Below are positions 1 through 6,280 of a DNA stretch of 7,533 nucleotides, piece by piece. The stretch is from Trueperaceae bacterium (lineage in GTDB: Bacteria; Deinococcota; Deinococci; Deinococcales; Trueperaceae). Every line of letters begins with the position of its first letter. Positions within the stretch are counted from its first letter, which is position 1. Below the pieces are notes generated by a model. It searched no databases. It was not told where the DNA came from and saw only the letters and a program-made list of their open reading frames with translations. Position numbers and translations under genes: made by a program. The stretch spans positions 1-7,533 of the forward strand of contig SKMG01000400.1 of NCBI GenBank assembly GCA_007121175.1. Reading direction: 5' to 3'.

Positions 1-117
1 CTCATGGCGGAACTGGCCGGCCTGCGCCTCCGCGAGCGCTCGGCGGGATGGAAGCGCGAGCCGTTCACGGGCGAGAGCCGCCAGCACGTGAGCGTCTGGG
101 AGAAGCCCCGGCCGTAG
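1..117 (+). CDS. C-terminal fragment, probable SAM-dependent methyltransferase
   Basis: Frame 1 is open from the window edge to a TAG at 115-117 and gives 38 residues. The tail contains AGLRLRERSAGWKREPFTGE followed by SRQHVSVWEKPRP. The pattern of an aGL-x-L-x-ER-x-GGW-x-r-x-PF segment, then a serine-containing stretch and a closing hydrophobic beta strand (HVSVWEKP), resembles the last two strands of class I (Rossmann-fold) SAM-dependent methyltransferases. The SAM-binding motifs would lie upstream, outside the window, so the assignment rests on C-terminal style alone. The gene converges on the minus-strand dehydrogenase and does not belong to its transcription unit. It could instead be another protein with a similar tail. 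Confidence 0.5.
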   Translation, partial: LMAELAGLRLRERSAGWKREPFTGESRQHVSVWEKPRP

Positions 118-154
118 GCCGGCGCGAGCCGAGAGCGGCGAGGCCGTGGGTTCA

Positions 155-199
155 CGAGCCCGGTCAGGCTCGAGAAGGGCTACGAGGGTCGCAAGCGAC
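155..199. terminator. Weak hairpins between convergent genes
   Basis: The 99-bp gap between the two converging stop codons holds two inverted repeats. CGAGCC (155-160) and GGCTCG (167-172) form a 6-bp stem with a 6-nt loop. GTCGC (188-192) and GCGAC (195-199) are separated by only two bases, so the usable stem is 4 bp. Neither is followed by a T-run on either strand. They could help end transcription from both sides, but they are not convincing intrinsic terminators. Confidence 0.25.
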
Positions 200-216
200 G
201 GTACCGACGCCGCCGC

Positions 217-1254
217 TCACGCCATCACGACGCACACCTTGCCCGACTCGCCCTCGTCGGCGGTGCGATACGCCTCGGCGGCCTCCTCCAGCCCGAAGGT
301 GTGCGTGACGATCCGCTCGGGGTTGAGCCGCCAGGCGTCGAGGCGCTCCAGCAGATCCTCCATGTGCTTGGTGCTCGTCACCCACGAGCCGAAAAGCGTG
401 AGCTGCTTGTGGATGATCGCGTGGCTGACGTCGACCTCGTCCAGGTCCGGCCCCTCGCCGACCAGGGCGACCCGACCCCAGCGTCTCGTTCCGGCAATCG
501 CCAGGGCCCGGCCCGCGCCGGCTCCCGAGCACTCGATCGAGACCTCGCAGCCGTGCCCGCGCGTGAGCTCGAGGAGCTGCCCCAACGCCCCCTCGGAGGC
601 GACCGCGTGGTCGACGCAGCCGGCGTCCTCGGCGATGCCGAGGCGCGCCAAAGAGACGTCGACGCCGATGATCTCGCGGGCGCCCATCGCTCGCGCCACC
701 AGGCCCGCCGCCATGCCCACGGGCCCCAGGCCCACGACGAACACCCGATCGAGCCCTGAGACGCCGACGCGCGTCAAGGCCTCGTACACCGTGCCGAACC
801 CACACGACACGAGTGCACCGTCGATGTAGCTCAGGCTCTCCGGAAGCGCCGCGCACGCGTTCTCATCCGCCAGGAGATAGTCCGCGTGACCACCGTCGCG
901 CTGCCAGCCATACGCCGCCCGCAACGGCGACGTGCACGAGATCATGTAGCCGTGGCGGCAGTCGTTGCACACGCCGCAGCCGCCGATGTGGTAGACGACG
1001 ACTCGGTCACCGACCTCGAAACGTCTGCAGCCCGGGCCGACGGCGGCGATCTTCCCGCAGGGCTCGTGGCCAGCGATGACGTTCTGGTAGGCCTCCGGGC
1101 CGGTGCCCAGATGCTCGCGGTAGATCGCGCGCAGGTCGCTGCCGCAGATCGACGAGGCCTTCATTTCGATGAGCACCTGGCCATGGCCCGCTTCGGGCAT
1201 CGGGAACTCGCGTATCTCGACCTTTCGTTGACCCGGTAGGATGACGCCTCGCAT
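217..1254 (-). CDS. Zinc-dependent NAD(P) alcohol/polyol dehydrogenase (MDR family)
   Basis: A 345-residue cytosolic oxidoreductase of the medium-chain dehydrogenase family, the normal length for sorbitol/threonine dehydrogenase-like members. Expected catalytic zinc ligands are present: Cys37 (ICGSD), His63-Glu64 (AGHEPCG) and Cys151 (SCGFGT). The structural zinc lobe is complete with Cys93, Cys96, Cys99 and Cys107 (GCGVCNDC...SC). The Rossmann motif GLGPVG is at 175-180. Asp199 (IIGVD) at the end of the second strand favours NAD over NADP. The ATG at 1254 is chosen because [17 protein letters not shown] is the usual family start and GAGGAG lies 11 nt upstream; the frame stays open to 1428, but that extension looks non-coding. 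The gene is divergent from an ABC sugar-uptake operon that ends in another dehydrogenase, so oxidation of the imported sugar alcohol is the likely job. The exact substrate is unknown; threonine-, sorbitol- or galactitol-type activity is possible. Confidence 0.93.
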   Translation of the reverse strand: MRGVILPGQRKVEIREFPMPEAGHGQVLIEMKASSICGSDLRAIYREHLGTGPEAYQNVIAGHEPCGKIAAVGPGCRRFEVGDRVVVYHIGGCGVCNDCRHGYMISCTSPLRAAYGWQRDGGHADYLLADENACAALPESLSYIDGALVSCGFGTVYEALTRVGVSGLDRVFVVGLGPVGMAAGLVARAMGAREIIGVDVSLARLGIAEDAGCVDHAVASEGALGQLLELTRGHGCEVSIECSGAGAGRALAIAGTRRWGRVALVGEGPDLDEVDVSHAIIHKQLTLFGSWVTSTKHMEDLLERLDAWRLNPERIVTHTFGLEEAAEAYRTADEGESGKVCVVMA

Positions 1255-1411
1255 CGACTCAACGCTCCTCTTTTCGACAAGGCACTCGAAGAACTCGGAC
1301 GACCACCATGATCGAAGGCACGTCATTGTACTGCATGGGGTCGCCGGCTCTCTTGCGAGCGTGGCTGGACCGCTGGCGATGCGCGGCGCTCGGGCGCCGT
1401 GCCGTTGGCCC

Positions 1412-1423
1412 AGCCTCGAGGCT
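1412..1423. promoter_or_regulatory. Perfect 12-bp palindrome, candidate operator
   Basis: AGCCTCGAGGCT reads identically on both strands and is centred on a CG step. Centring on CG recalls LacI-family operators, but the flanks do not match their usual TGnnAnCG core, so no regulator can be named. Confidence 0.3.
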
Positions 1424-1469
1424 CGCACCGGCCGCCTGCTCCTTTCGCATGCTCAGTATCGCCGCGAAC

Positions 1470-1486
1470 GAGAGGACATTCCTCTC
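1470..1486. promoter_or_regulatory. 17-bp inverted repeat, candidate operator
   Basis: GAGAGGACATTCCTCTC consists of two perfect 7-bp arms around CAT. It directly abuts the weak -35 element (1487-1492) proposed for the transporter operon, the position of a repressor or activator site. Arm length and spacing suit a dimeric helix-turn-helix regulator. No regulator gene lies in the window. Confidence 0.4.
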
Positions 1487-1690
1487 TGCTTCCGGCCGGA
1501 GGCGCCCTTTATGCTGGCCAGAACGCAATCGAACCGAAAGCGAAGGTGCTCTGGAGGCACGTGGCTAGGGGAGGAGGTGTACGAACCAGGATCACCGCTG
1601 GCAGGGCTGGGCGATTGCCCGGCCCGTTCTCGCGTGCCCGGAGACTACGAACGACGTGGCGGCGGGCGCGTTGTGAATGTGAGGAGTCAT

Positions 1691-3016
1691 ATGGTGCCAG
1701 GACTGTGGACAAGGTCGCGCCTGTGCCGTGGCGCTGCGCTGCTGCTGGCAGCGATGGCGTTGTCGTTCGTGCAGGCTCAGCTCGAGGGGACGACCATCAC
1801 CGTGGCGCTACGCTCGCTGCCGGAGACAGACGTCATCGTCGCGAGGCTGCCGGAGTTCCAGCGCGACACTGGTATCACGGTGAACATCGTGACTTACCCG
1901 GAACTGCTGCTCCGCGAGCGGACCATCGCCGACCTGTCGACGGGCGCGGGCCTGTTCGACGTCATCGCCGTGGACAGCGTCTGGGTCCCGGAACTCGTCG
2001 AGGCTGGCTGGTTGCTGCCGCTGACCGAGTTCGTGACCGAGGAAGACGACATCGGAGACTTCGCCCAGAGCTCCCTCGATCTCTTCTCCTGGCAAGGCAC
2101 GCTCTACGGCGCGCCCGTCTACGCTGAGATCACGCATCTGATGTACCGCAAGGACCTGTTCGAAGACGCAGGCTTCGACCCACCCGAGACGCTCGAGGAG
2201 CTGCGTGAGATCGCCGCTCACTTCCACGATCCGCCCCGCATGCACGGGATTGCCATGAGGGGACTGCGCGGCGATGGGATGAACATCTACACGTGGTCGC
2301 AGTGGCTGCGCTCCTACGGCGGCGAGTTCTTGGACGAGGAGTCGAGGCCAGCCTTCAACGACGAGGCCGGGGTCCAGGCCACGCAGGAGTATGCCTCGCT
2401 GCTCCAGGACTTCGGGCCGCTCGGCGTATCGAGCTACGGTTGGGACGAGGTGCAGACTGCGTTCGTGACCGGCCGGGCAGCGATGATCATCGACGCGAAC
2501 AACTTCTACACCCGCATCGAAGATCCGAATCGCTCCGAGATCGCTGGACAGATCGGCTACGCGAACGTGCCCGCGGGCCCGGCTGGCCTGTTCCCAGGCA
2601 ACTACGCCCTCGGCTTCGCGATCAGCGCTGTCGGCGTCGACGATGAAGCTGAACAACAGGCAGCCACCAGGTTCATCATGTGGGCGACCAGTCCGGAGAT
2701 CCAGCTCGCATCGATCGATGCCGGCATCGTGAGCCAGACGCGCACGTCTGTGCTCGAGAGCGACGCCTTCAGCGAGCGGATCGATGGTGACTGGATCCAA
2801 TCGACGCTCGAGTCGTGGGAGTTGACCCACGCGAACTACCGTCCGCGCTTCCCGGGATGGCGCGTCATGGGCTCGGCGCTCGGCATCGCCGTCGAAGAGG
2901 TCATCGCAGGGATCAAGCCTGCCGAGCAAGCGCTCGAAGAAGCGGCCGCCTCAACCGAGACTGCTTTCAGGGATGCGGGCATCCTCGGGCAGCCTCGGCC
3001 GTACGATCTCCCCTAG
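1691..3016 (+). CDS. ABC transporter solute-binding protein, family 1 (sugar)
   Basis: A 441-residue secreted binding protein that captures a carbohydrate and delivers it to the two permeases encoded next. Residues 1-29 form a Sec signal peptide: basic n-region (RSRLCR), hydrophobic core (GAALLLAAMALSF), and a VQA cleavage site before Gln30. There is no lipobox at the cleavage site, so the protein should be periplasmic or free rather than lipid-anchored. Family hallmarks follow: a first beta strand (TTITVAL), FDVIAVDSVWVPEL near 89-102, the signature HLMYRKDLFEDAGFDPPETL at 149-168, and AFVTGRAAMIIDA at 257-269. The length is typical of the MalE/UgpB-like extracellular solute-binding family 1. 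The ATG is chosen for AGGAG at 1682-1686; spacing is short (4 nt), so the adjacent GTG at 1694 or the GTG at 1673 cannot be excluded. The first permease gene begins 23 nt after the stop. Ligand specificity is not readable; the downstream polyol-type dehydrogenase suggests a sugar alcohol. Confidence 0.93.
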   Translation: MVPGLWTRSRLCRGAALLLAAMALSFVQAQLEGTTITVALRSLPETDVIVARLPEFQRDTGITVNIVTYPELLLRERTIADLSTGAGLFDVIAVDSVWVPELVEAGWLLPLTEFVTEEDDIGDFAQSSLDLFSWQGTLYGAPVYAEITHLMYRKDLFEDAGFDPPETLEELREIAAHFHDPPRMHGIAMRGLRGDGMNIYTWSQWLRSYGGEFLDEESRPAFNDEAGVQATQEYASLLQDFGPLGVSSYGWDEVQTAFVTGRAAMIIDANNFYTRIEDPNRSEIAGQIGYANVPAGPAGLFPGNYALGFAISAVGVDDEAEQQAATRFIMWATSPEIQLASIDAGIVSQTRTSVLESDAFSERIDGDWIQSTLESWELTHANYRPRFPGWRVMGSALGIAVEEVIAGIKPAEQALEEAAASTETAFRDAGILGQPRPYDLP

Positions 3017-3039
3017 ACGCGACCCGGGCAGCAACGGTC

Positions 3040-3942
3040 GTGACTGACAGGCGCAGACGCTGGAGTGGAAGGGAGGAGAAGCCCAGGCTTCTCCTCCTGC
3101 CTCCCTTGCTCGCACTGCTCGTCGTCGCCCTCTTCCCCCTCGGGTACGCGATCTACATCGCACTGCACAACATCAACGTCGCCACTCCGCACATCGAGCC
3201 GGTGTTCGTCGGCCTCGACAACTTCCGGCGTGTGCTGACGACTGCGCGCAGCGTCAACGCGTTCGTCAACACCTTCAACTACGTGCTGTTCGCCATCGCC
3301 GTCCAGCTCGTGCTCGGCCTGCTCATCGCCGTGTTGATCCACCGCTCGTTCTCGCAGCGTGGGCAGGCGTGGCTGGCTGTCCTGCTGATCCTGCCGATGG
3401 CGATTCCGAAGGTCGTCGCGGCGCTGGTGTGGAACGTCATCTACAACCCGCTCGTCGGGCCGCTGAACTACCTCCTGAGCGTGGTCGGCCTGCGGCCGGT
3501 CGCATGGCTGCAACAGCCTGGACTCGCGCTCTACTCGGTGGCGATGGTCGACGTATGGCAGTGGACCCCGTTCGTGGTGCTGATATTGCTCGCGGGGCTC
3601 GAGGCCCAACCGAGAGAAGTGCATGAGGCCGCCGAGATCGACGGTGCGACGGGCTTCCAGAGCTTCCTGTTCATCACGCTGCCGCTGCTCAAGCCCTTCG
3701 TGACGGTGGCGGTGCTCTTCCGCTCGCTCGAGGCGATGCGCACCTTCGACTACATCTACGTCTTGACCGGCGGCGGGCCCGGCATCACGACGGAGACGCT
3801 CGATCTCTATGGGTACCAGATCGGCGTGGCGGAGCAAGGCGCCATCTCGATCGCTACCGCGGCTGCTCTCTTGCTGCTGCTCGTGACCATCATCTTGAGC
3901 ACCATCTGGGTGCGCCAGATGAAGTGGGGGGCGGAGCCATGA
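3040..3942 (+). CDS. ABC sugar transporter permease 1 (MalF/UgpA type)
   Basis: A 300-residue inner-membrane permease with six predicted membrane segments, at about residues 16-41, 75-101, 110-135, 162-187, 218-241 and 268-290. The cytoplasmic EAA loop that docks the ATPase is intact (EAAEIDGATGFQSFLFITLP, 196-215). The family phrase FDYIYVLTGGGPG is at 236-248. It pairs with the next gene product to form the transport channel for the ligand delivered by the binding protein. The start is uncertain. GTG at 3040 is preferred because it lies 23 nt after the binding-protein stop and gives a normal short basic N-terminus (TDRRRRW), but no good Shine-Dalgarno precedes it. The open frame continues upstream inside the binding-protein gene and that part is discarded. 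The gene ends in an ATGA overlap with permease 2. A hairpin lies in its first 20 codons. Confidence 0.92.
   Translation: MTDRRRRWSGREEKPRLLLLPPLLALLVVALFPLGYAIYIALHNINVATPHIEPVFVGLDNFRRVLTTARSVNAFVNTFNYVLFAIAVQLVLGLLIAVLIHRSFSQRGQAWLAVLLILPMAIPKVVAALVWNVIYNPLVGPLNYLLSVVGLRPVAWLQQPGLALYSVAMVDVWQWTPFVVLILLAGLEAQPREVHEAAEIDGATGFQSFLFITLPLLKPFVTVAVLFRSLEAMRTFDYIYVLTGGGPGITTETLDLYGYQIGVAEQGAISIATAAALLLLLVTIILSTIWVRQMKWGAEP
3071..3098 (+). promoter_or_regulatory. Stable hairpin at the 5' end of the permease 1 coding region
   Basis: GGAGGAGAAGCC (3072-3083) is the exact reverse complement of GGCTTCTCCTCC (3086-3097). This allows an 11-bp stem with a 4-nt loop, extended by a G-U pair (3071/3098). 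The left arm itself is a Shine-Dalgarno-like purine tract. There is no T-run, so it is not an intrinsic terminator. It lies about 30 nt inside the coding region, where a structure could slow translation or stabilise the upstream binding-protein transcript. It may also be a by-product of the codons for REEKPRLLLL. Confidence 0.45.
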
Positions 3943-4799
3943 GCCGCAAGCGACGCGCCGCGCCACCCGCACGCCGGGGTCGCCGGGCACTCGGCTCCCT
4001 CGTCGCGAAGCTCATCGTGCTGGGTTTCTTCCTGGTCCTCTATCTGCCCATCGCCTGGATGCTGACGATGGCCTTCAAGCGGCGGGTGGACATCACCGCC
4101 ATGCCGCCTCGGATCTTCTTCACCCCGATCCTGACCAATTTCGAGTGGCTGTTCGTACACCAGGACATGATCTGGCCGATCATCCGGAGCGTGCTGGTCG
4201 CACTCGGTTCGGTCGGCATCGCCCTGGCGCTGGGATCGATGGCCGCCTACGCCCTTTCCCGCGCCCGTTGGTGGCGCCAACAGGACATCGAGTTCTTCAT
4301 CATCTCCACGCGCATGCTGCCGCCCATCGCACTCATCCTGCCCTACTACGCGATCTGGATCCAGTTTCGCTTGTTCGACAACCTCGTTGCGCTGGCGTTC
4401 GTCTACTTGGCGATCAACCTGCCGCTCGTGATCTGGTTGATGCTCGGCTACTTCAGGAGCATACCGGTGGAGATCGACGAGGCTGCGCGCGTCGACGGCT
4501 GCAGCCTCATCGGCTCCTTCTGGTACATCGCACTGCCGGTGTCCAAGGGTGGGCTGACCGTGGCGGCGATCCTGGGATTCATCTACACCTGGGGCGAGCT
4601 CTTCTTCGCCTACCTGCTCACCGCGGTCAACAAGACCGTGCCCGTGGCCCTCGCGTCGTTCATGGTGGTGGGCCTCGACGTCCGGTATGGCGAGATGGCG
4701 GCTGCGGGTACGCTGGCGGCCATCCCTTCGTTGATCCTCACGATCATCGCGCGTAACTCACTCGTCAGCGGTTTCCGCAGCCTCGCTGGCCTCCGGTGA
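3939..4799 (+). CDS. ABC sugar transporter permease 2 (MalG type)
   Basis: A 286-residue inner-membrane permease, partner of permease 1, of the usual length for MalG-like proteins. Six membrane segments are visible at about 20-46, 80-106, 118-141, 148-171, 206-228 and 252-278. The EAA docking loop reads EAARVDGCSLIGSFWYIALP (181-200); the usual DGA is DGC here, a tolerated change. The short first periplasmic loop with TAMPPRIFFTPILTNFEWLF is typical of the MalG branch. The ATG at 3939 overlaps the stop of permease 1 (ATGA), implying translational coupling, and a purine-rich GGGGGGCGGAG tract precedes it. The in-frame ATG at 3924 lies inside permease 1 and would add five residues. No ATPase gene follows; the next gene is a dehydrogenase. 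Confidence 0.93.
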   Translation: MSRKRRAAPPARRGRRALGSLVAKLIVLGFFLVLYLPIAWMLTMAFKRRVDITAMPPRIFFTPILTNFEWLFVHQDMIWPIIRSVLVALGSVGIALALGSMAAYALSRARWWRQQDIEFFIISTRMLPPIALILPYYAIWIQFRLFDNLVALAFVYLAINLPLVIWLMLGYFRSIPVEIDEAARVDGCSLIGSFWYIALPVSKGGLTVAAILGFIYTWGELFFAYLLTAVNKTVPVALASFMVVGLDVRYGEMAAAGTLAAIPSLILTIIARNSLVSGFRSLAGLR

Positions 4800-4810
4800 C
4801 CTCGAGAACG

Positions 4811-4834
4811 CGACGACGTTCGGGGACGTCGTCG
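4811..4834 (+). other. Intergenic hairpin, permease 2 / dehydrogenase junction
   Basis: CGACGACGT (4811-4819) and ACGTCGTCG (4826-4834) form a perfect 9-bp stem around TCGGGG. It starts 12 nt after the permease 2 stop and ends about 60 nt before the dehydrogenase start. No T-run follows on the plus strand, so readthrough is expected. It may protect the 3' end of the transporter transcript or reduce expression of the downstream gene. Confidence 0.45.
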
Positions 4835-4893
4835 GCGGCCTCCTACGCTCCATCCCCCATCGACCGCAGAGGCGAGACATGAAGGAACACGAC

Positions 4894-5649
4894 ATGACCG
4901 ACCGCATCGCCGTCGTCACGGGAGCGGGACGCGGCATCGGGCGGGAGATCGCGGTCGTGCTTGCAGAGGCGGGCGCCACCGTCGCATGCGCCGACATGGA
5001 CGGTTCGACAGCCGAGGACAGCGCCGGGCACTTGCGCGAGGCCTTCGGCGGCGACCACGCGGCCTTCACCGTCGACGTCCGCGACTCCGCCGCCGTGACC
5101 ACTCTGTCTGAACGCGTCATCGGAGCGTTCGGGCGGGCCGACGTGCTGGTGAACAATGCCGGCATCGCCCTCACCGTGGCCGCCGAGGTTATGACCGACG
5201 AGCAATGGCACGACGTGATCGACGTCAACCTGAACGGTGTCTTCTACGCCTCGCGGGCTTTCGGGTCGCACATGCTCGAACGCGGCCGCGGTGCGATCGT
5301 GAACATCGCGTCCATGTCGGGCCTCATCGTCAATAAGCCGCAGGGACAGGTGGCATACAACGCCTCGAAGGCCGCGGTGATCCACCTGACGCGGTCGATG
5401 GCAGCCGAGTGGGCCCCCCGTGGCGTCCGGGTGAATGCGGTGTCGCCCGGGTACATCGTCACCGAGATGAACCGTCGGGCCCTCGAGCGGTTCCCAGACT
5501 GGGAACGCGAGTGGCTCTCCATGACACCCACGGGCCGCCTGGGCATGCCCCGCGACGTCGCTTTGGCGGTGGCATACCTGGCGTCGGACGCCGCGGCCTA
5601 CGTGACTGGAGCGAATCTCGTGGTCGACGGAGGCTACACGGCCTGGTAA
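4894..5649 (+). CDS. Short-chain dehydrogenase, polyol/sugar-alcohol type
   Basis: A 251-residue classical SDR that should oxidise or reduce a sugar alcohol/keto-sugar in the cytosol. The cofactor motif TGAGRGIG is at 9-16. Asp34 after the second strand indicates NAD(H). NNAG is at 87-90, and the catalytic set is Asn112, Ser140, Tyr155 and Lys159 (YNASK). Relative to E. coli FabG, the Ser-Tyr segment (SMSGLIVNKPQGQVAY) is two residues longer. Together with YNASKAAVIHL, AAEWAPRGVRVNAVSPGYI and the C-terminal VVDGGYTAW, this matches the style of arabinitol/mannitol/sorbose-type dehydrogenases. ATG 4894 is chosen because AAGGA (4882-4886) sits 7 nt upstream; ATG 4879 would add MKEHD and also has a GAGG nearby. 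It lies 94 nt after permease 2, very likely in the same operon. Gluconate 5-dehydrogenase or other sugar SDR functions remain possible. Confidence 0.9.
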   Translation: MTDRIAVVTGAGRGIGREIAVVLAEAGATVACADMDGSTAEDSAGHLREAFGGDHAAFTVDVRDSAAVTTLSERVIGAFGRADVLVNNAGIALTVAAEVMTDEQWHDVIDVNLNGVFYASRAFGSHMLERGRGAIVNIASMSGLIVNKPQGQVAYNASKAAVIHLTRSMAAEWAPRGVRVNAVSPGYIVTEMNRRALERFPDWEREWLSMTPTGRLGMPRDVALAVAYLASDAAAYVTGANLVVDGGYTAW

Positions 5650-5681
5650 GCCCGCCGACCCTGGCCGGGACTCACTAGGAG

Positions 5682-5704
5682 GGTGATACCTCGCCGAGGT
5701 CACC
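5682..5704 (+). terminator. Hairpin after the transport/dehydrogenase operon
   Basis: GGTGA (5682-5686) pairs with TCACC (5700-5704). Inside it, CCTC/GAGG pairs around a GCC loop, with a TA bulge. It begins 33 nt after the dehydrogenase stop and is the likely 3' end structure of the operon. There is no following T-run, so it may act as a processing or stability element or need Rho. Confidence as a true terminator is low. Confidence 0.35.
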
Positions 5705-5770
5705 AGGGAGGTCATCGAGCGAGCCGCGACCATGCGCGTGCGGCCGCCCACACGGCGAACAGGCTGCCAG

Positions 5771-5799
5771 TTGCCGGCACGGTGCCAGCCGCATATCGT
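5771..5799 (+). promoter_or_regulatory. Putative sigma-70-type promoter of the lipoprotein gene
   Basis: TTGCCG (5771-5776) and TATCGT (5794-5799) are separated by exactly 17 bp, matching the TTG and TATnnT halves of the consensus. The -10 box lies about 50 nt before the ATG at 5850. An inverted repeat, GGCAC-G-GTGCC (5776-5786), overlaps the last -35 base and the spacer, a classic position for a repressor site. Match quality is moderate and such boxes arise by chance in GC-rich DNA. Confidence 0.4.
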
Positions 5800-5849
5800 G
5801 ACGCACGCCAATCGAGAGGGCTCGTCGCGAACGAGCAGGGAGGGTCCGT

Positions 5850-6197
5850 ATGGTCACCGGGTTGCGCAGCACCGCCATGGCCCTGGCGACCGTGGTCCTG
5901 AGCGGGTGCGCCGCCCTCTACAACCCGGCAACGCAGTCCGTGGCAGTGGACAGCGTTCCGCTCGAACCGTCCGTGTTCGTGGACGGCGAGTTCAGGGGCA
6001 CGACGCCGCTCACGCTCAGACTCGACAACCGGACGCCAACGACGATGACGCTGCGGTTGCCGGACGGGCGCGAACGGACGGTCGTCTTGGATCGCCAGTT
6101 CCATGGCCAGTCGTTCGCGGTGAGCCTGGTTCCGGCCGCGCTGACCGGCGGGGCGTTGCTCGCCCTACGGGATCGATCCAGGCTCACGCCAATGTAG
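5850..6197 (+). CDS. PEGA-domain lipoprotein
   Basis: A 115-residue small envelope protein. Residues 1-20 form a lipoprotein signal: Arg6, hydrophobic core (MALATVV), and the lipobox LSGC with Cys20 as the lipidated residue. The following Ala rather than Asp is compatible with transfer to an outer membrane if there is one. Residues 36-70 (SVPLEPSVFVDGEFRGTTPL, then TLRL) match the PEGA surface-domain pattern of P-x-x-A-x-V-x-V-D-G-x-x-x-G-x-TPL, although the second PEGA half is short. The tail has one hydrophobic stretch (SLVPAALTGGALLAL, 92-106). An AGGGAGGG tract at 5837-5844 lies 5 nt before the ATG and supports this start. It is a single-gene unit between the sugar operon and a convergent membrane protein. 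PEGA domains are thought to be surface or carbohydrate-binding modules; no specific function can be given. Confidence 0.75.
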   Translation: MVTGLRSTAMALATVVLSGCAALYNPATQSVAVDSVPLEPSVFVDGEFRGTTPLTLRLDNRTPTTMTLRLPDGRERTVVLDRQFHGQSFAVSLVPAALTGGALLALRDRSRLTPM

Positions 6198-6225
6198 CCG
6201 GCCGGAATGTGTCAATAGGGTGCAG

Positions 6226-6249
6226 CCGGCTCGAGGTGCGAGACGCCGG
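6226..6249. terminator. Imperfect hairpin between convergent genes
   Basis: CCGGC (6226-6230) pairs with GCCGG (6245-6249), and TCG/CGA continues the stem across a 3-nt bulge around AGGTG. It lies in the 83-bp gap between the lipoprotein stop and the converging TMEM175-family stop and might serve both. There is no T-run on either side, so support is weak. Confidence 0.25.
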
Positions 6250-6280
6250 TCGACGACGCGGCCGCATCCGATGCACGCGC

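Larger units (their letters stand above)
1255..1690. promoter_or_regulatory. Divergent promoter/regulatory region
   Basis: This 436-bp region separates the two divergent start codons and shows no convincing gene; open frames through it lack a ribosome site and family-like sequence. For the minus-strand dehydrogenase, a TACAAT box (+ coordinates 1325-1330) matches the -10 consensus at 5 of 6 bases, 71 nt before the ATG, but no good -35 is seen. For the plus-strand operon, TATGCT at 1510-1515 fits TAnnnT, with only a weak -35 (TGCTTC, 1487-1492). Two palindromes (1412-1423 and 1470-1486) and a GC-rich hairpin, CGGCGC-TCGG-GCGCCG (1384-1399), lie between these boxes, as expected for shared control. 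If the TATGCT box is used, the operon mRNA has an unusually long leader of about 170 nt. Confidence 0.5.

Noticed and set aside
1241..1690. In-frame upstream extension of the solute-binding protein (150 codons)
   Set aside because: It would bury the signal peptide inside the protein; the extension has no family resemblance and a ribosome site exists at 1682-1686.
1808..2929. A 373-codon open frame on the minus strand
   Set aside because: Antisense shadow of the solute-binding protein gene, with no family-like sequence.
3013..3990. A 325-codon open frame on the minus strand
   Set aside because: Antisense shadow of permease 1; the composition is dominated by Arg, His, Glu and Gln and there is no hydrophobic or catalytic pattern.
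4843..5811. A 322-codon open frame on the minus strand
   Set aside because: Antisense shadow of the short-chain dehydrogenase, which has a complete set of catalytic motifs on the plus strand.
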